Origin: Stutzerimonas stutzeri
GTDB taxonomy: Bacteria > Pseudomonadota > Gammaproteobacteria > Pseudomonadales > Pseudomonadaceae
Reading direction: 5' to 3'
Length of the DNA stretch: 64,000 nucleotides
NCBI RefSeq assembly: GCF_018138085.1
Contig: NZ_CP073105.1
Location: forward strand, 682,001-746,000
The notes under the pieces were generated by a model. It saw nothing but the letters and a program-made list of their open reading frames with translations. It was not told the origin of the DNA and did not search any database. This document shows, in pieces, positions 55,471-63,341 of the stretch (position 1 is its first letter; each line of letters opens with the position of its first letter). The translations under genes were made by a program, and so were the position numbers.

Positions 55471-56760
55471 ATGGATGTCACTTCCAATCTGAGCCTGGGC
55501 GATCCGCTCGAAGCCGCACGTAAGGCCACGGCAGAAATGCTGCAGACGCGCCAGCCGAGTTTTTCCCTTGCACAGCCGTTTTACAGCGACGAAAGGCTGT
55601 TCGAGATCGATATGCAGGAGATCTTCCACAAGGAATGGCTGATTGCAGGCATGACCTGCGAGATTCCGGCGAAGGGCAACTTCCTCACCCTGCAGATCGG
55701 CAAGAATCCGATCCTGGTCATCCGTGGCGCCGAAGGCACCGTGCATGCGTTCCACAACGTTTGCCGCCACCGTGGTTCGCGGCTGTGCACCAGCGACAAG
55801 GGCAAGGTAGCCAAACTGGTATGCCCCTACCATCAGTGGACCTACGAACTGGACGGCCGCCTGCTGTTCGCCGGCACCGAGATGGGCGCCGACTTCGACA
55901 TGAACCAGTACGGCCTCAAGCCGGTGCAGTGCAAGACGGCTGGCGGCTACATTTTCATTTCCCTGGCCGAAAACCCTCCAGCGATCGACGACTTCCTGGC
56001 GACCTTGACGCACTACATGGAACCGTACGACATGGAAAACGCCAAGGTGGCCGTGCAGAGCACCCTGGTGGAAAAGGCCAACTGGAAGCTGGTGCTGGAG
56101 AACAACCGCGAGTGCTACCACTGCAATGGATCGCACCCGGAACTGCTGAACACCCTGCTCGAATGGGATGACGTCACTGACCCGCGCGCCAGCCAGGCCT
56201 TCAAGGATCAGGTTGCCGAGTGCACCACTCGTTGGGACAAGAACAACATTCCGTACGCCCATGCCAGCTTCGGCTTGCGTAACCGTATCGTCCGCATGCC
56301 GCTGCTCAAAGGCACCGTGTCCATGACGATGGACGGCAAGCAGGGCTGCCAGAAGCTCATGGGCCGCATCACCGACCCGGATCTGGGCTCGATGCGCATC
56401 CTTCATCTGCCGCACTCCTGGAACCACTGCATGGGCGATCACATCATCGTCTTCACCGTGTGGCCGATCAGCGCTCAGGAAACCATGGTCACCACCAAGT
56501 GGATCGTGCACAAGGACGCGGTCGAAGGCGTCGACTACGACGTGGCGCGCCTGCGCCAGGTATGGGACGCGACCAACGACCAGGACCGCCGCCTGGCTGA
56601 AGAGAATCAGCGCGGGATCAACTCGACGGCCTATCAACCGGGGCCTTATTCGAAGACCTACGAGTTCGGTGTGGTCAACTTCATCGACTGGTACAGCGAG
56701 CGCATGCTGAACAACCTCGGCGCCGAACCGGCCAGCTATCTGAAGCAGATCAATCAGTGA
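55471..56760 (+). CDS. gbcA: Glycine betaine monooxygenase oxygenase subunit GbcA
   Basis: GbcA demethylates glycine betaine to dimethylglycine, releasing formaldehyde. The 429-residue Rieske oxygenase has the [2Fe-2S] ligands C98, H100, C118 and H121 (CRHRG and CPYHQW). The mononuclear iron histidines are H217 and H222 (ENNRECYHCNGSHPE). The ATG has GAGGAG eight bases upstream. It stands alone on the plus strand with a strong terminator behind it, divergent from its reductase gene gbcB. Confidence 0.97.
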   Translation: MDVTSNLSLGDPLEAARKATAEMLQTRQPSFSLAQPFYSDERLFEIDMQEIFHKEWLIAGMTCEIPAKGNFLTLQIGKNPILVIRGAEGTVHAFHNVCRHRGSRLCTSDKGKVAKLVCPYHQWTYELDGRLLFAGTEMGADFDMNQYGLKPVQCKTAGGYIFISLAENPPAIDDFLATLTHYMEPYDMENAKVAVQSTLVEKANWKLVLENNRECYHCNGSHPELLNTLLEWDDVTDPRASQAFKDQVAECTTRWDKNNIPYAHASFGLRNRIVRMPLLKGTVSMTMDGKQGCQKLMGRITDPDLGSMRILHLPHSWNHCMGDHIIVFTVWPISAQETMVTTKWIVHKDAVEGVDYDVARLRQVWDATNDQDRRLAEENQRGINSTAYQPGPYSKTYEFGVVNFIDWYSERMLNNLGAEPASYLKQINQ

Positions 56761-56781
56761 TCCGCTAGTCGTTCGAAGCCG

Positions 56782-56818
56782 GGCGGCGCACCTGCAGAAG
56801 GTGCGCCGCCTTTTTTTT
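56782..56818 (+). terminator. Rho-independent terminator of gbcA
   Basis: GGCGGCGCACC (56782-56792) and GGTGCGCCGCC (56800-56810) form an 11-bp perfect stem with a 7-base loop, followed by eight T residues. Confidence 0.95.
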
Positions 56819-57017
56819 GGGGCGGCGAAACAGCCGCTCATGCGCCGTCAAACTGCCGATACGCCCGCTCCGCCAGCCATCCCTCGCCGCGAGGAACTTC
56901 GGAACACGTGCGTGACCGAAGAATGGAAATGCGAGGCTCCCGCACAGGCGCCGATGACGTCGCGGGTGACATGGCCCTCGCGTTCGAACTCCGATCGCCA
57001 CAGTGAAGAGGGTGCCA

Positions 57018-57536
57018 GTGATCGTCATCATCATGGGTGTCGCCGGCAGCGGCAAAACCACCATAGGCCAGAAGCTGGCCGCCCGGCTGGGGTGGGGCTT
57101 CTCCGATGCCGACGAATTTCACAGCGACGCCAACAAGCAGAAGATGGCCAGCGGTATTCCTCTCGACGATGAAGACCGTCGGCCCTGGCTACAGGCGATG
57201 CGTGCGGCGATCGAGGCCCGGCGCGAGCAGAGCCATGACTGGATATTCGCCTGTTCGGCGCTCAAGCGTCGCTATCGCCAGATGCTCGGTGGCGATGACG
57301 AGAACGTCTTCTGGGTCTATCTGGACGGCTCCGAGGCCTTGCTGCTGGAGCGGCTGGCCCGGCGCGGCGGGCACTTCTTCGACCCCAGCCTGCTGCGCAG
57401 CCAGCTACAGACGCTGGAGCAACCCGGCGAGGACGAGGCTATCCGGGTGGACATCCGGCCCGCGCCCGAGCAGATCGTCGAGGCGATTGTCGAGGCGATT
57501 GTCGAGCGTCTGCCGCTGCGCGAGACGAACCGCTGA
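57018..57536 (+). CDS. Gluconokinase
   Basis: The enzyme phosphorylates gluconate to 6-phosphogluconate for the Entner-Doudoroff route. The protein has Walker A GVAGSGKTT near its start, GWGFSDADEFHSDANKQKMASGIPLDDEDRRPWL, and CSALKRRYRQML, all typical of GntK. The start is uncertain: GTG 57018 has GAGG at good spacing, while GTG 57003 would add five residues. Near the C-terminus GAGGCGATTGTC is repeated twice in tandem, giving EAIVEAIVE, so the end of the protein has grown by a 12-base duplication. No gluconate transporter is in view. Confidence 0.9.
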   Translation: MIVIIMGVAGSGKTTIGQKLAARLGWGFSDADEFHSDANKQKMASGIPLDDEDRRPWLQAMRAAIEARREQSHDWIFACSALKRRYRQMLGGDDENVFWVYLDGSEALLLERLARRGGHFFDPSLLRSQLQTLEQPGEDEAIRVDIRPAPEQIVEAIVEAIVERLPLRETNR

Positions 57537-57539
57537 CGC

Positions 57540-58325
57540 TCAGTCGGCCAGTTCGTAGCGATCGCGGCCGTTGCGCTTGGCGCACAGCAAGGCCACGTCG
57601 GCGCGGTTGATGGCGGTGGAATAGTTTTCTCCGGCTCGCAGTTCCGCCATGCCCAGACTCACGGTCACCGACAGCGAATCGTCGTTGATCCGGACCCGCA
57701 ACTTGGCGACTGCCTGCCGTAGTCGCTCCATCACCGTCACGGCCTGATCGCCGCTGGTCTCAGGCATCAGTACCAGGAATTCCTCGCCGCCCCAGCGACC
57801 GCACAGGTCATGCTCGCGGATTTCCGCTTCCATCACTCGCACCACGTCCATCAACACGTGGTCGCCCACTTCGTGACCGTATTGGTCGTTGATGATCTTG
57901 AACCGGTCGATATCGATCATGACGATGCACAGCGGGCGCGAATAACGTTTGGCCCGCTCGGTTTCGTCGCGCAGACGCTCGGTGAGCAGACGGCGGTTGG
58001 CAATGCCGGTCAGCGCATCGTGGGTGGAAGCCTCTTTCAGTGCGATGTTCAGGTCACGCATCATCATCTGGTAGCGATCGGAGATACGGGCGACCTTTTC
58101 CAGCTGCCGCAACTGCTTGTCGAAGCGCGCCGAAAGCGTCATCTCGCGGTCCCGGACGATGCTCTGATAGCCGTCGGAGACGCGGGCGATCCGCTCGATC
58201 CGGTTGAGCAGGTTGTGGTGCGCTTCCCACAGCTGGCTCAGCGTTTCATGCAGCGGATGATCCTGGTTCTCTGGGTCTGACAGCGACTCCATGACCTGGT
58301 TTTCCAGAGGCGTTTGGCCGCGCAT
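57540..58325 (-). CDS. siaD: Diguanylate cyclase SiaD
   Basis: SiaD makes cyclic di-GMP. The 261-residue cytoplasmic protein has an N-terminal helical stalk with two similar segments (IERIARVSDGYQSIVRDRE and LEKVARISDRYQMMMRDLN) and a C-terminal GGDEF domain. The active-site motif is GRWGGEEF, and an inhibitory RxxD site (REHD) lies five residues before it. In P. aeruginosa SiaC binds the stalk and activates the enzyme. The gene is last in siaABCD, starting eight bases after siaC ends. The longer upstream frame overlaps siaC and is rejected. Confidence 0.94.
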   Translation of the reverse strand: MRGQTPLENQVMESLSDPENQDHPLHETLSQLWEAHHNLLNRIERIARVSDGYQSIVRDREMTLSARFDKQLRQLEKVARISDRYQMMMRDLNIALKEASTHDALTGIANRRLLTERLRDETERAKRYSRPLCIVMIDIDRFKIINDQYGHEVGDHVLMDVVRVMEAEIREHDLCGRWGGEEFLVLMPETSGDQAVTVMERLRQAVAKLRVRINDDSLSVTVSLGMAELRAGENYSTAINRADVALLCAKRNGRDRYELAD

Positions 58326-58333
58326 ACAGACTT

Positions 58334-58717
58334 CTACTCGTCGCTGAGGATCATGAATGGAAAGGTGCAGTCTTCCTTGAATTCCTCGGCCAGCTCTACC
58401 ACACGCTCGTTGCGCCGGTCGTAATGCCAGTTGACGGCGACCGGCTTGCCTTCCTGATGGGCCGCTTCGAGCAGGTCGAAGATGTCCATCACCGCCTTGA
58501 TGCTGCTGGTGTTGAGGTACAGCAGATGCAGTTCCAGGCGTAGCGGGCGGCCCGCCTCGGCCAGGTAACGCTCGATCCACTCGATGACCTGGTGGAAGAG
58601 TTCGTAGGAGTTTTCGGGGTAGGAATCGCCCTGCATGCTGAGCACGCCGTTGGCCCAATCGGATTGGATGGCAGGCGATGACTGGCTGCCGGCAATTGAA
58701 AAATCATTCATGTGCAT
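58334..58717 (-). CDS. siaC: SiaC, phosphorylation-controlled activator of SiaD
   Basis: The 127-residue DUF1987 protein is the switch of the Sia system. Unphosphorylated SiaC binds and activates the diguanylate cyclase SiaD; SiaB phosphorylates it and SiaA dephosphorylates it. The phospho-threonine motif LLYLNTSS is present. The threonine is residue 70 from the first ATG, or residue 68 (the number I recall for P. aeruginosa) if translation starts at the third codon. The first ATG has better ribosome-site spacing, so both starts remain possible. Confidence 0.93.
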   Translation of the reverse strand: MHMNDFSIAGSQSSPAIQSDWANGVLSMQGDSYPENSYELFHQVIEWIERYLAEAGRPLRLELHLLYLNTSSIKAVMDIFDLLEAAHQEGKPVAVNWHYDRRNERVVELAEEFKEDCTFPFMILSDE

Positions 58718-58731
58718 TTGGCTCTTGTAAG

Positions 58732-59277
58732 TCAGATGACCGCGCTCAGGCTGATGAACGAGCGGCCGTTGGCAACGGTTTGCAGCGAGGCCTTGAGCGG
58801 CTCGCTGGATTTACGGGCGATGTCGATCAGGCCCAGTCCGGCTCCGCTGACGGTGTTGTCTTCGCGTGGCTTGCGCAATTGTTCTTTGTACCTGGCCTTG
58901 AGCTGGGCCTTGTCCAGCTTCGCCAGCTCGTCGATGGCCGCGATCAGGGCTTCGCCGTCCGCCGTTTCGATCAGGTTGCCGGCCGATACCACATAGCGGC
59001 CGTCGGTCTCGTTGCGGGCGACCACGACCGTGGCTCCGGCTTCTTGATCGGCCCAATTGCGGATCTTCGCGTAGTGGCGGATGTTCTGGGTCATCTCGAT
59101 ATAGACGGCGAACACGTCCATGGCCGACGACGGGTTGGCATGATCGGCCGCCAGGTAGTTGCGTAGTGCGTTGCCGATTTCCTCGATCAGGCTGCGCGAG
59201 ATCGGACCGTTGAAGCAGAGCATGATCTGCTGTCTGTTGTAGCTTTCGCGCATGGCGAAGAGGTCAAGATTTTCCAT
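58732..59277 (-). CDS. siaB: SiaB-type protein kinase
   Basis: The 181-residue protein corresponds to SiaB, a GHKL-like kinase that phosphorylates SiaC. Visible motifs are EMTQNIRHYAK, holding the N-box asparagine, and SGAGLGLIDIARKSSEPL, holding the glycine-rich ATP loop. It starts MENLDLFAMRESYNRQQIML at 59275-59277; an earlier in-frame start overlaps the siaA end and is less likely. It lies between siaA and siaC, 14 bases before siaC. Confidence 0.92.
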   Translation of the reverse strand: MENLDLFAMRESYNRQQIMLCFNGPISRSLIEEIGNALRNYLAADHANPSSAMDVFAVYIEMTQNIRHYAKIRNWADQEAGATVVVARNETDGRYVVSAGNLIETADGEALIAAIDELAKLDKAQLKARYKEQLRKPREDNTVSGAGLGLIDIARKSSEPLKASLQTVANGRSFISLSAVI

Positions 59278-59305
59278 GGGGCAACTCGACTCCGGTGGAT
59301 GGCGC

Positions 59306-61297
59306 TCAATCGAAACGGAAACACAACATGGTGATATCGTCACGCTGGGGATAATCGCCCTGGTATTCGGCCAGGGTCGCTCTGAACGCGGCGCCTTGCT
59401 CGGCCAGCGGCAGCCGGGCGTGACGCAGGATCATCTCGGCGAAGCGACTGTTACCGAAGCCATAGCCTAGTTCGCCGCCGGCCTGATCGAGGAAGCCGTC
59501 GGTGGCCAGATAGAAGGTGCGCCCCGGTTTCAGTTCGACCTCGGCATTCTGGTACTCGCCGATGCGGCGGTCACCGACCGCGCGGCGGCCGGCTGGCAGT
59601 TCATCCAGACGCTCACCATCGCTGTAGTAGAGCGCGATCTTGGCACCGGCGTAGCTCACGCGACGGCGCTCGAAGTCGACGTAGGCAAGGCCCACGTCCA
59701 TGTTAGTGGCCAGGGCATGCTGCGTGCCGTCGTCGCGCAGCATCCTGCGCACGATGCTGTCGGTGCGCACCAGGATCGCGGCCGGGTCGTCCAGGCCGAC
59801 ATCGGAAATCGCCTGTTCGATCGCGGCATGGGCGAGCATCGTCATCAGTGCGCCGGGTACGCCATGGCCGGCGCAGTCGACCACGCCGAGCAGGCAGCCC
59901 TGGGCGGTGGCGCGATAGACGTAGAAGTCGCCGCCGACCACATCGCGCGGGTGCCAGAGCACCGCGTGGCGATCATCGAGATCGGCGACCAGCTGGCGCT
60001 TGGGCAGGATGGCATGCTGGATCAGGCTGGCGTAGTCGATCGAATCGTCGATCTTCTTGTGCGCCGCGGCCATTTCCCGATTGGCCTGCTCCAGGGCGTG
60101 AGTGCGCTCCTGAACCCTGCGCTCCAGCTCGTTGGTATGACTGCGAACCTGCTGCGCCATGCTGCTGAACGCGGCGCTCAGCTCGCCGATCTCGTCGTCG
60201 CGATGAATCGGAAGCGGCGTTTCGTATTGCCCGGCGGCGATCGCCTGAGCGCTTTTGCGCAGCTGCCGCAACGGGCGCAGCAAGCGTTTGTCGACCAGCC
60301 AGGCGCCCGCGACGATCAGCACCGCCAGCAGCAACAGAACGGCGCCGAGTGCCGGCAGCAATGGCTTCAGTTCGATGACCTGGGCGGTCCGCAGATCGAC
60401 GGCGCTGGCGACGAACCATTGCAGTTCCGGAATCCAGGCCAGGGCCAGCAGGCGCGGCTCGCCATCGAGGCTCGCCTCCAGGGTAGCCGTCTCGCCAGGG
60501 TGTTCCCGACTGTAGGCCATCGCCTGGCGTAGCGCCTGGGCCTGTTCGATGTCATCGAGCAGGCCAAGCAGGTTGGTAGACAAGGAGCGGCCTTGCGACG
60601 TATCGGCGTTGAGCGTGACAAGGTTCGGGTTGGGGTGGACCAGGATCGAGCCGAAACTGTCCAGCACCATCGATTCGACGCCGGTCTTGTCCTCTTCAAT
60701 GAACTGGGTGACGAAGGCCTTCAGGCTGATGCCCGAACCGACGACGCCAAGGGGGCGGTCGCCGTCGCGGGCGACGATGTTGAACCAGATCTTCAGGTCC
60801 CCGGTGACGGCCGAGCGGTCCACGTTCAGGTGGTAGGGCGCATCCGAACGCAGCGTGACGTAGAACCACTCGTCATCGGGCTCGTCGGGCTTCATCACAT
60901 ACCGCGGCAGCTCGCTGGGCGGCTGCTGGCCGCCGTTGGAGTAGTAGCGACCGGTCGTGGCTGACGCGGCGAAGTAGGAGTGATCGCTGAGCGCCTGCTG
61001 ATAGCCGGCGGCTTCGCGGAAGAACAGCTCGCGGCGGGCGGCGTCGTCTTCGTCGAGTAGCCAGGAGCGGGTGATCTGCGATTCGGCCAGTCGCTGGGCC
61101 AGGGCCAGTTCGCGCGTGACCGGTGCGAAAAGCCGCTCACGGTTGAGCTGCACCACGTTGCGCGCGTAGGCCTCACCGAAGCGGTGTTGAACGCCTTGCA
61201 GGGCTTCATGCCCAACCAGCGCTGTCACGCCGATGGCAAGCAGGAAGGTCAGCAATAGCACCAGCAAGGATTTGCCGCGTAAGCCCAGTGCTGCCAT
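59306..61297 (-). CDS. siaA: Membrane PP2C-type phosphatase SiaA
   Basis: SiaA senses an external cue and dephosphorylates SiaC. The 663-residue protein has an N-terminal helix (about 7-28), a periplasmic dCache-like domain (with DDEWFYVTLRSDAPYHLNVDRSAVTGDLKIWFN), a second membrane helix (about 325-347), a HAMP domain, a short coiled coil, and a C-terminal SpoIIE/PP2C domain. Metal-binding aspartates are seen in DVVGGDFYVY, GVVDCAGHGVPGALM, YLATDGFLDQ and RDDITML. It is the first gene of the operon, consistent with known siaABCD order. Confidence 0.95.
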   Translation of the reverse strand: MAALGLRGKSLLVLLLTFLLAIGVTALVGHEALQGVQHRFGEAYARNVVQLNRERLFAPVTRELALAQRLAESQITRSWLLDEDDAARRELFFREAAGYQQALSDHSYFAASATTGRYYSNGGQQPPSELPRYVMKPDEPDDEWFYVTLRSDAPYHLNVDRSAVTGDLKIWFNIVARDGDRPLGVVGSGISLKAFVTQFIEEDKTGVESMVLDSFGSILVHPNPNLVTLNADTSQGRSLSTNLLGLLDDIEQAQALRQAMAYSREHPGETATLEASLDGEPRLLALAWIPELQWFVASAVDLRTAQVIELKPLLPALGAVLLLLAVLIVAGAWLVDKRLLRPLRQLRKSAQAIAAGQYETPLPIHRDDEIGELSAAFSSMAQQVRSHTNELERRVQERTHALEQANREMAAAHKKIDDSIDYASLIQHAILPKRQLVADLDDRHAVLWHPRDVVGGDFYVYRATAQGCLLGVVDCAGHGVPGALMTMLAHAAIEQAISDVGLDDPAAILVRTDSIVRRMLRDDGTQHALATNMDVGLAYVDFERRRVSYAGAKIALYYSDGERLDELPAGRRAVGDRRIGEYQNAEVELKPGRTFYLATDGFLDQAGGELGYGFGNSRFAEMILRHARLPLAEQGAAFRATLAEYQGDYPQRDDITMLCFRFD

Positions 61298-61418
61298 ATC
61301 GGTGCCTATCCCTTCCTATCGCAAGGCCTCTGCGGGCGCTCCGCATTGGCGTGTCCGCTCTCGAGGCGCGCGATTATCCGGCATCTAGCCATTGGCCACC
61401 AGAGGCGATTCGTCACGT

Positions 61419-61444
61419 AAAAACGGAGCCTTTGCGGCTCCGTT
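61419..61444 (-). terminator. Rho-independent terminator of ettA
   Basis: AACGGAGCC (61422-61430) and GGCTCCGTT (61436-61444) form a perfect 9-bp stem with a 5-base loop. On the minus strand it is followed by T residues. It lies twelve bases after the ettA stop and before siaA, so the two operons are separate. Confidence 0.88.
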
Positions 61445-61455
61445 GTGGGTCGTTG

Positions 61456-63123
61456 CTACTGCGCGAGCTTCTTGTATTTGACCCGGTGCGGCTGAGATGC
61501 CGCATCGCCAAGACGCTTCTTGCGATCGGCTTCGTACTCGGTGTAGTTGCCTTCGAAGAAGACGATGTCGCCGTTGTCCTCGTAGGAGAGGATGTGGGTG
61601 GCGACGCGGTCGAGGAACCAGCGGTCGTGGGAGATGACGATGGCCGCGCCTGGGAAGTCCAGCAGCGCCTCTTCCAGCGAGCGCAGCGTTTCCACGTCGA
61701 GGTCGTTGGACGGTTCGTCGAGCAGCAGTACGTTGGCGCCTTCCTTCAGCGTCAATGCCAGGTGCAGACGGCCACGCTCACCACCGGACAGGTCCTTGAC
61801 GAACTTCTGCTGGTCGCCGCCCTTGAAGTTGAAACGCCCGACGTAGGTGCGCGAAGGGACCTCGTAGTTGCCGATGCGGATCATGTCGGAGCCATCGGAC
61901 ACCGCTTCCCACACCGTCTTGCTGCCGTCCAGGTCTTCACGGCTCTGGTCGACGCATGCCACCTGCACGGTATCGCCGATCTCGATGCTGCCCGAATCCG
62001 GCTGCTCCTTGCCCATGATCATGCGGAACAGCGTCGACTTGCCCGCGCCGTTGCCGCCGATCACGCCGACGATGGCGCCCTTGGGCATGCTGAACGAGAG
62101 GTTGTCGATGAGGACGCGGTCGCCGTAGCCCTTGGTCACGTTGTTAAAATCGATGACCTTGTCGCCCAGGCGCGGCCCGGCCGGGATGTAGATTTCGTTG
62201 GTCTCGCTACGCTTCTGGAATTCCTGCGATTGCAGCTCCTCGAAGCGCTGCAGGCGTGCCTTGGACTTGGCCTGGCGGGCCTTGGCGCCCTTGCGCACCC
62301 ACTCCAGCTCTTCCTTCATGGCCTTTTCATGCGCCGACTGCTGCTTGGATTCCTGCGCCAGGCGGTTGGATTTGGCTTCCAGCCAGCCGGAATAGTTGCC
62401 CTCGTAAGGGATGCCCGCGCCACGGTCGAGTTCGAGGATCCAGCCGGCGACGTTGTCGAGGAAGTAGCGGTCGTGGGTGATCGCCACCACGGTGCCGGGG
62501 AAGTCGTGAAGGAAGTGCTCCAGCCAGGCCACCGAGTCGGCGTCCAGGTGGTTGGTCGGTTCGTCCAGCAGCAGCATGTCCGGTGCCGACAGCAACAGAC
62601 GGCACAGCGCGACGCGGCGCTTCTCACCACCGGACAGGTGTTCGACCTTCGCCTCCCATGGCGGCAGGCGCAGGGCGTCGGCGGCGACTTCCAGCTGACG
62701 CTCCAGGTTATGGCCGTCGCTGGCCTGAAGGATGGCTTCGAGCTTGGCCTGCTCGGCGGCCAGCTTGTCGAAGTCGGCGTCGGGTTCGGCATAGGCGGCG
62801 TAGACTTCGTCCAGACGTGCCTGGGCATCCTTGATACTGCTGACCGCTTCTTCGACGACTTCGCGAACGGTCTTGCTCGGGTCGAGTTCCGGCTCCTGCG
62901 GCAGGTAGCCGACATTCAGGTCGGGCATGGCCCGGGCTTCGCCGTCGAACTCCTTGTCGACGCCGGCCATGATTCTCAGCAGCGTGGATTTGCCCGCGCC
63001 GTTGAGGCCGAGCACGCCGATCTTGGCACCCGGAAAAAAGGACAGGGAAATGTTCTTGAGGATTTCACGCTTCGGCGGAACGACTTTGCTCAGCCGGTGC
63101 ATGGTATAGACGTATTGAGCCAT
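61456..63123 (-). CDS. ettA: Energy-dependent translational throttle protein EttA
   Basis: EttA is an ABC-F ATPase that binds the ribosomal E site and gates the first elongation step according to ATP/ADP ratio. The 555-residue protein has two ABC domains (Walker A GLNGAGKST and GGNGAGKST; signatures LSGGEKRRVALCRLL and LSGGERGRLHLALTL; Walker B LLLDEPTNHLD and LLLDEPSNDLD). They are joined by a linker rich in K, E and Q (LAQESKQQSAHEKAMKEELEWVRKG). There are no membrane segments. Length is exact for the family. Confidence 0.97.
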   Translation of the reverse strand: MAQYVYTMHRLSKVVPPKREILKNISLSFFPGAKIGVLGLNGAGKSTLLRIMAGVDKEFDGEARAMPDLNVGYLPQEPELDPSKTVREVVEEAVSSIKDAQARLDEVYAAYAEPDADFDKLAAEQAKLEAILQASDGHNLERQLEVAADALRLPPWEAKVEHLSGGEKRRVALCRLLLSAPDMLLLDEPTNHLDADSVAWLEHFLHDFPGTVVAITHDRYFLDNVAGWILELDRGAGIPYEGNYSGWLEAKSNRLAQESKQQSAHEKAMKEELEWVRKGAKARQAKSKARLQRFEELQSQEFQKRSETNEIYIPAGPRLGDKVIDFNNVTKGYGDRVLIDNLSFSMPKGAIVGVIGGNGAGKSTLFRMIMGKEQPDSGSIEIGDTVQVACVDQSREDLDGSKTVWEAVSDGSDMIRIGNYEVPSRTYVGRFNFKGGDQQKFVKDLSGGERGRLHLALTLKEGANVLLLDEPSNDLDVETLRSLEEALLDFPGAAIVISHDRWFLDRVATHILSYEDNGDIVFFEGNYTEYEADRKKRLGDAASQPHRVKYKKLAQ

Positions 63124-63131
63124 GGAGACGA

Positions 63132-63341
63132 ATGCCCGTGACGAAGAAAAAGAGGAGGAAAACCCGTCGTGGCGGACGAGCCAGACAATCCGGCAAAGCT
63201 ACCGGAATGCGCCAGGCAGGGCAAACCAGCGGCAGCGTATTCGATGGTGGCGTTTCGCCTCCAGTCAGGGCATGCTTAGCCCTGTTCACGCACACGCCGC
63301 AGGGCTGTTGTCGCCCTCTCGCACAGGTCCGACAGTTTTGA
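63132..63341 (+). CDS. Possible small basic leader protein (uncertain)
   Basis: A 69-residue open frame starts 8 bases from the divergent ettA start, with GGAG seven bases before its ATG. Its first 20 residues are strongly basic (PVTKKKRRKTRRGGRARQSG); the rest is unremarkable. Its TGA overlaps a TTG that could start the PAS protein (TTGA at 63338-63341), an arrangement typical of translational coupling. No family is recognised, and the frame may simply be non-coding leader. Confidence 0.25.
   Translation: MPVTKKKRRKTRRGGRARQSGKATGMRQAGQTSGSVFDGGVSPPVRACLALFTHTPQGCCRPLAQVRQF

Noticed and set aside
55216..56841. Minus-strand open frame of 541 codons over gbcA
   Set aside because: Antisense shadow of gbcA that also runs through its terminator and promoter region.
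61288..63141. Plus-strand open frame of 617 codons over ettA
   Set aside because: Antisense to ettA, which has both ABC signature sets.
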